Shown in pieces: positions 62,185 through 64,000 of a stretch of DNA of 64,000 bases. Location of the stretch: contig JAFQYM010000023.1 of assembly GCA_017406465.1 (NCBI GenBank), positions 27,710 through 91,709 on the forward strand. Direction: 5' to 3'. The notes beneath the pieces are model-generated. The model was not told where the DNA came from, did no database searches, and worked only from the letters and a program-made list of their open reading frames with translations. Positions within the stretch are counted from its first letter, which is position 1. Each line of letters starts with the position of its first letter. The DNA is from Kiritimatiellia bacterium. GTDB lineage: Bacteria > Verrucomicrobiota > Kiritimatiellia > RFP12 > UBA1067. The position numbers and the translations under genes are program-made.

Positions 62185-63507
62185 ATGACAGTTTTTCGTA
62201 CATTGATTGCAGCACTTGCAGTGATTGTTTTCGGTATGTCAGCAGCGCTTGCGGCGGGTGCTCCAACCTACGACGCCTCGGCGTGGTATATGGGCGAGCT
62301 CGGCGTCACGAACCTCCTCAACGCTGGCATCACCGGGAAGGGCGTCAAGGTCGGCATGGTCGACACGGGCATCCGTCCGATCGTTTCCGGCAGCGTCACA
62401 AACATGGCGATCGATGTCTGGGGCGGCGACACGTCGCAGAATGCGCCGCACGGCATCGGCGTCGCCTCGATCATCAAGTCCGACAAGTTCGGCATCGCGC
62501 CCGAGTGCGCGCTCTACGCCTACAACGGTAGCGGATTCGTCGATGACATCAACGGGCTTTGGTGGTGTTTCACGAACGGCTGCCGCGTCGTCAACTTCAG
62601 CGGCGGCTACACGCCGTTCGACTACACGACGGAGCAGCTTGCCTGGGCGACGGAGCAGATCCGCACGATGCTCGCGCAGGGTCTGATCCTCGTGGCGGCC
62701 GGCGGCAACGCACCGAACGAGACGCTGTCCTTCCCGCAGGACATCGACGGCGTGATCGACATCGCCGGCATCACGCGGGACCGCACGTCCGCCGGGCTCA
62801 ACGACAACTGGGCGAAGGACTTCGCGGCGTTCGGCGCCGACATCCCGCTCTACACGAGCGCCACGGGCGCGACGGGCATGAATAGCGGCTCCTCCTTCGC
62901 CGCGCCGATGGCGACGGCGATCTGCGCGCTCTACCTGCAGCAAAACCCGGCCCTCACGCGCGACGAGCTCTACGAGATTCTCAAGGCGAGCTGTGTAAAG
63001 CTTTCCGACGGACCCTCGAAGGTCTGGGGCCACGGCCTCCTCCAAGCGGGCCATGTTCCCGCGGACTACAAGACGCAGGCGCAGATCGACGCGGAGAAGG
63101 CAAGTTATGTCAAGACGACTTCCGCGACGCTCTCGAACAAGGGGCTCACATGGAACGACCAGTACAGTCGCTACGAAATCAAGATGTATCCGGGCGAGAC
63201 ACGCAAGCTCAAGTACACGCTTGTCCCCGTGAATGTCTCTGACACCAACCTCTATTGGTATTGCGGCAACATGCCGACGTTCAATCCCATCGGGCTAGAT
63301 CAGGTGCTGACAGTTCCGACAACGACTGCGACTGGGCGCTTCCTTGTCTATGAAGCGCGCAACCGCGAGCGCGAGACGATTTGCCGACTCCGCGTTGATG
63401 TTGTCTCGAAGGGCAGCGAGAGCGACCCCGACAAAGAGGCCATTATTGGATTCGTTGTTGTCATCGCTTCGTCCGCGCCAATCGCCGTCGGCACACCTTT
63501 GGATTGA
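62185..63507 (+). CDS. Secreted subtilisin-like serine protease (S8)
   Basis: 440 residues, signal peptide (LIAALAVIVFGMSAALAA). Catalytic triad in S8 order: Asp60 (VGMVDTGI), His89 (APHGIGVAS), Ser237 (SGSSFAAPMA). There is no evident propeptide between signal and catalytic domain. About 160 residues after the protease domain form a beta-like C-terminal region with no known motif (TRKLKYTLVPVNVSDTN) ending in a short hydrophobic stretch (IIGFVVVIASSAPIAVG) that could be a membrane or sorting tail. Confidence 0.88.
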   Translation: MTVFRTLIAALAVIVFGMSAALAAGAPTYDASAWYMGELGVTNLLNAGITGKGVKVGMVDTGIRPIVSGSVTNMAIDVWGGDTSQNAPHGIGVASIIKSDKFGIAPECALYAYNGSGFVDDINGLWWCFTNGCRVVNFSGGYTPFDYTTEQLAWATEQIRTMLAQGLILVAAGGNAPNETLSFPQDIDGVIDIAGITRDRTSAGLNDNWAKDFAAFGADIPLYTSATGATGMNSGSSFAAPMATAICALYLQQNPALTRDELYEILKASCVKLSDGPSKVWGHGLLQAGHVPADYKTQAQIDAEKASYVKTTSATLSNKGLTWNDQYSRYEIKMYPGETRKLKYTLVPVNVSDTNLYWYCGNMPTFNPIGLDQVLTVPTTTATGRFLVYEARNRERETICRLRVDVVSKGSESDPDKEAIIGFVVVIASSAPIAVGTPLD

Positions 63508-63604
63508 ACTTAGAAACGTGTAGCTGCCCTTATCCCTGTAATAGATTGTAATGGTTGCCGACTTGCGTGGTAATCATCATAATATAGGGCTGAAGATTGA
63601 ATAT

Positions 63605-63626
63605 TACCACCGAAATGTGGTATAAT
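63605..63626 (+). promoter_or_regulatory. Promoter and inverted-repeat operator of the AbiEi-like gene
   Basis: TACCAC-CGAAAT-GTGGTA (63605-63622) runs into the TATAAT -10 box (63621-63626). AbiEi-type antitoxins are known to repress their own operon through inverted repeats, which fits. Confidence 0.6.
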
Positions 63627-63665
63627 GTTGGAAAAATATTTCCAGAAAAGAGCGGAGAGGCAGCC

Positions 63666-64000
63666 ATGTTGGAAAAAAATCTTCAATCACTTAATGAAGT
63701 CATAATCGGATCATCGCGTTCCGATGTGGCAAAATTGTTGCTGCGTTTGAAGCATGAAGGTCGGGTAAAACGCCTTGCACCCCGTATCTATACGACAAAC
63801 CTCACGGATTCCGCCGAAAATATCATACGTCGCAATCTGTGGACGATAGCGGGCAATCTATGGCCTGGGGCTCGGCTGAGCCATAGGACGGCATTCGAGT
63901 ACGCCCCGCACAATGGACATGTGTTTCTCGCCTACAAGTACACACGCAAGATTTGTCTTCCCGGAGTGACGGTTCATTTCCTCTCCACGCCGGCGTCGTT
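63666..64000 (+). CDS. AbiEi-like antitoxin, 3' end outside the window
   Basis: Open to the right edge (about 111 codons). N-terminal winged-helix region (SSRSDVAKLLLRLKHEGRVK, then RLAPRIYTTNL) and the start of the AbiEi C-terminal part (NLWPGARLSHRTAFEYAPHN, GVTVHFLSTPAS). This matches type IV toxin-antitoxin/abortive-infection antitoxins. The expected AbiEii nucleotidyltransferase toxin would lie to the right. GGAGAGG lies ten or so bases before ATG 63666. Confidence 0.75.
   Translation, partial: MLEKNLQSLNEVIIGSSRSDVAKLLLRLKHEGRVKRLAPRIYTTNLTDSAENIIRRNLWTIAGNLWPGARLSHRTAFEYAPHNGHVFLAYKYTRKICLPGVTVHFLSTPAS

Overview
The window looks like a chromosomal segment of a Gram-negative, heterotrophic bacterium. 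The best guess is a gut- or rumen-type member of the Verrucomicrobiota/Kiritimatiellota group. This rests on the gene mix (a giant TPR protein with ExbB, two ExbD and DUF4159, GH97, a SASA-type esterase, XylR-like regulation, FkbH), on many strong TGGTATAAT promoters placed almost on top of start codons, and on dispersed palindromic repeats. No marker gene proves the placement.

Region by region. 1-14.1 kb is an AT-richer defence island: a 5'-cut UvrD-type helicase, type I restriction genes hsdS and hsdR, and a RadC-like protein in one tight run (hsdM is not in the window). It continues with an unknown 697-residue protein with a C-terminal membrane anchor, a large KAP-type membrane NTPase, and a set of broken genes: two copies of a helicase start, a specificity-subunit C-terminus, and a frameshifted and truncated mcrB. 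A GGGGAC...GTCCCC repeat family lies at two of the break points. 14.2-18.2 kb holds a coupled cassette with a membrane-anchored putative zinc protease and two small exported partners. 18.8-24.0 kb is core: an FkbH-type HAD protein, a short division cluster (mraZ, rsmH, ftsL, ftsI) and tRNA-Arg(CCG).

24.1-28.4 kb is a second accessory patch: a leucine-rich-repeat-like secreted protein, a higBA toxin-antitoxin pair and a small membrane protein, bracketed by an inverted pair of composite non-coding repeats. 28.4-31.5 kb carries pilB/gspE overlapping rpoN. 31.6-46.7 kb is an eight-gene cell-envelope operon: three exported TPR proteins (one of about 2526 residues with several acidic beta-type repeats), ExbB, two ExbD, a TonB/TolA-like protein and a DUF4159 protein. 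It is probably a proton-motive-force-driven envelope machine of unknown function.

46.8-64 kb mixes housekeeping genes (dapB, plsY, a biotin-dependent carboxyltransferase) with polysaccharide use: a GH97 lipoprotein, and a XylR-like regulator divergent from an esterase / clan-A glycosidase / two-domain esterase operon. It ends with a DUF4143 ATPase, a subtilase and the start of an AbiEi-like antitoxin.

Three patterns cross the whole window. (1) Many operon-leading genes start 6-9 bases after a TATAAT-like box, so their mRNAs are probably leaderless, whereas operon-internal genes more often keep Shine-Dalgarno sites. (2) A GGTAGGG...CCCTACC palindrome is embedded in frame inside two unrelated genes (hsdS and the carboxyltransferase). 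(3) Several dispersed repeat families sit at gene ends and break points.
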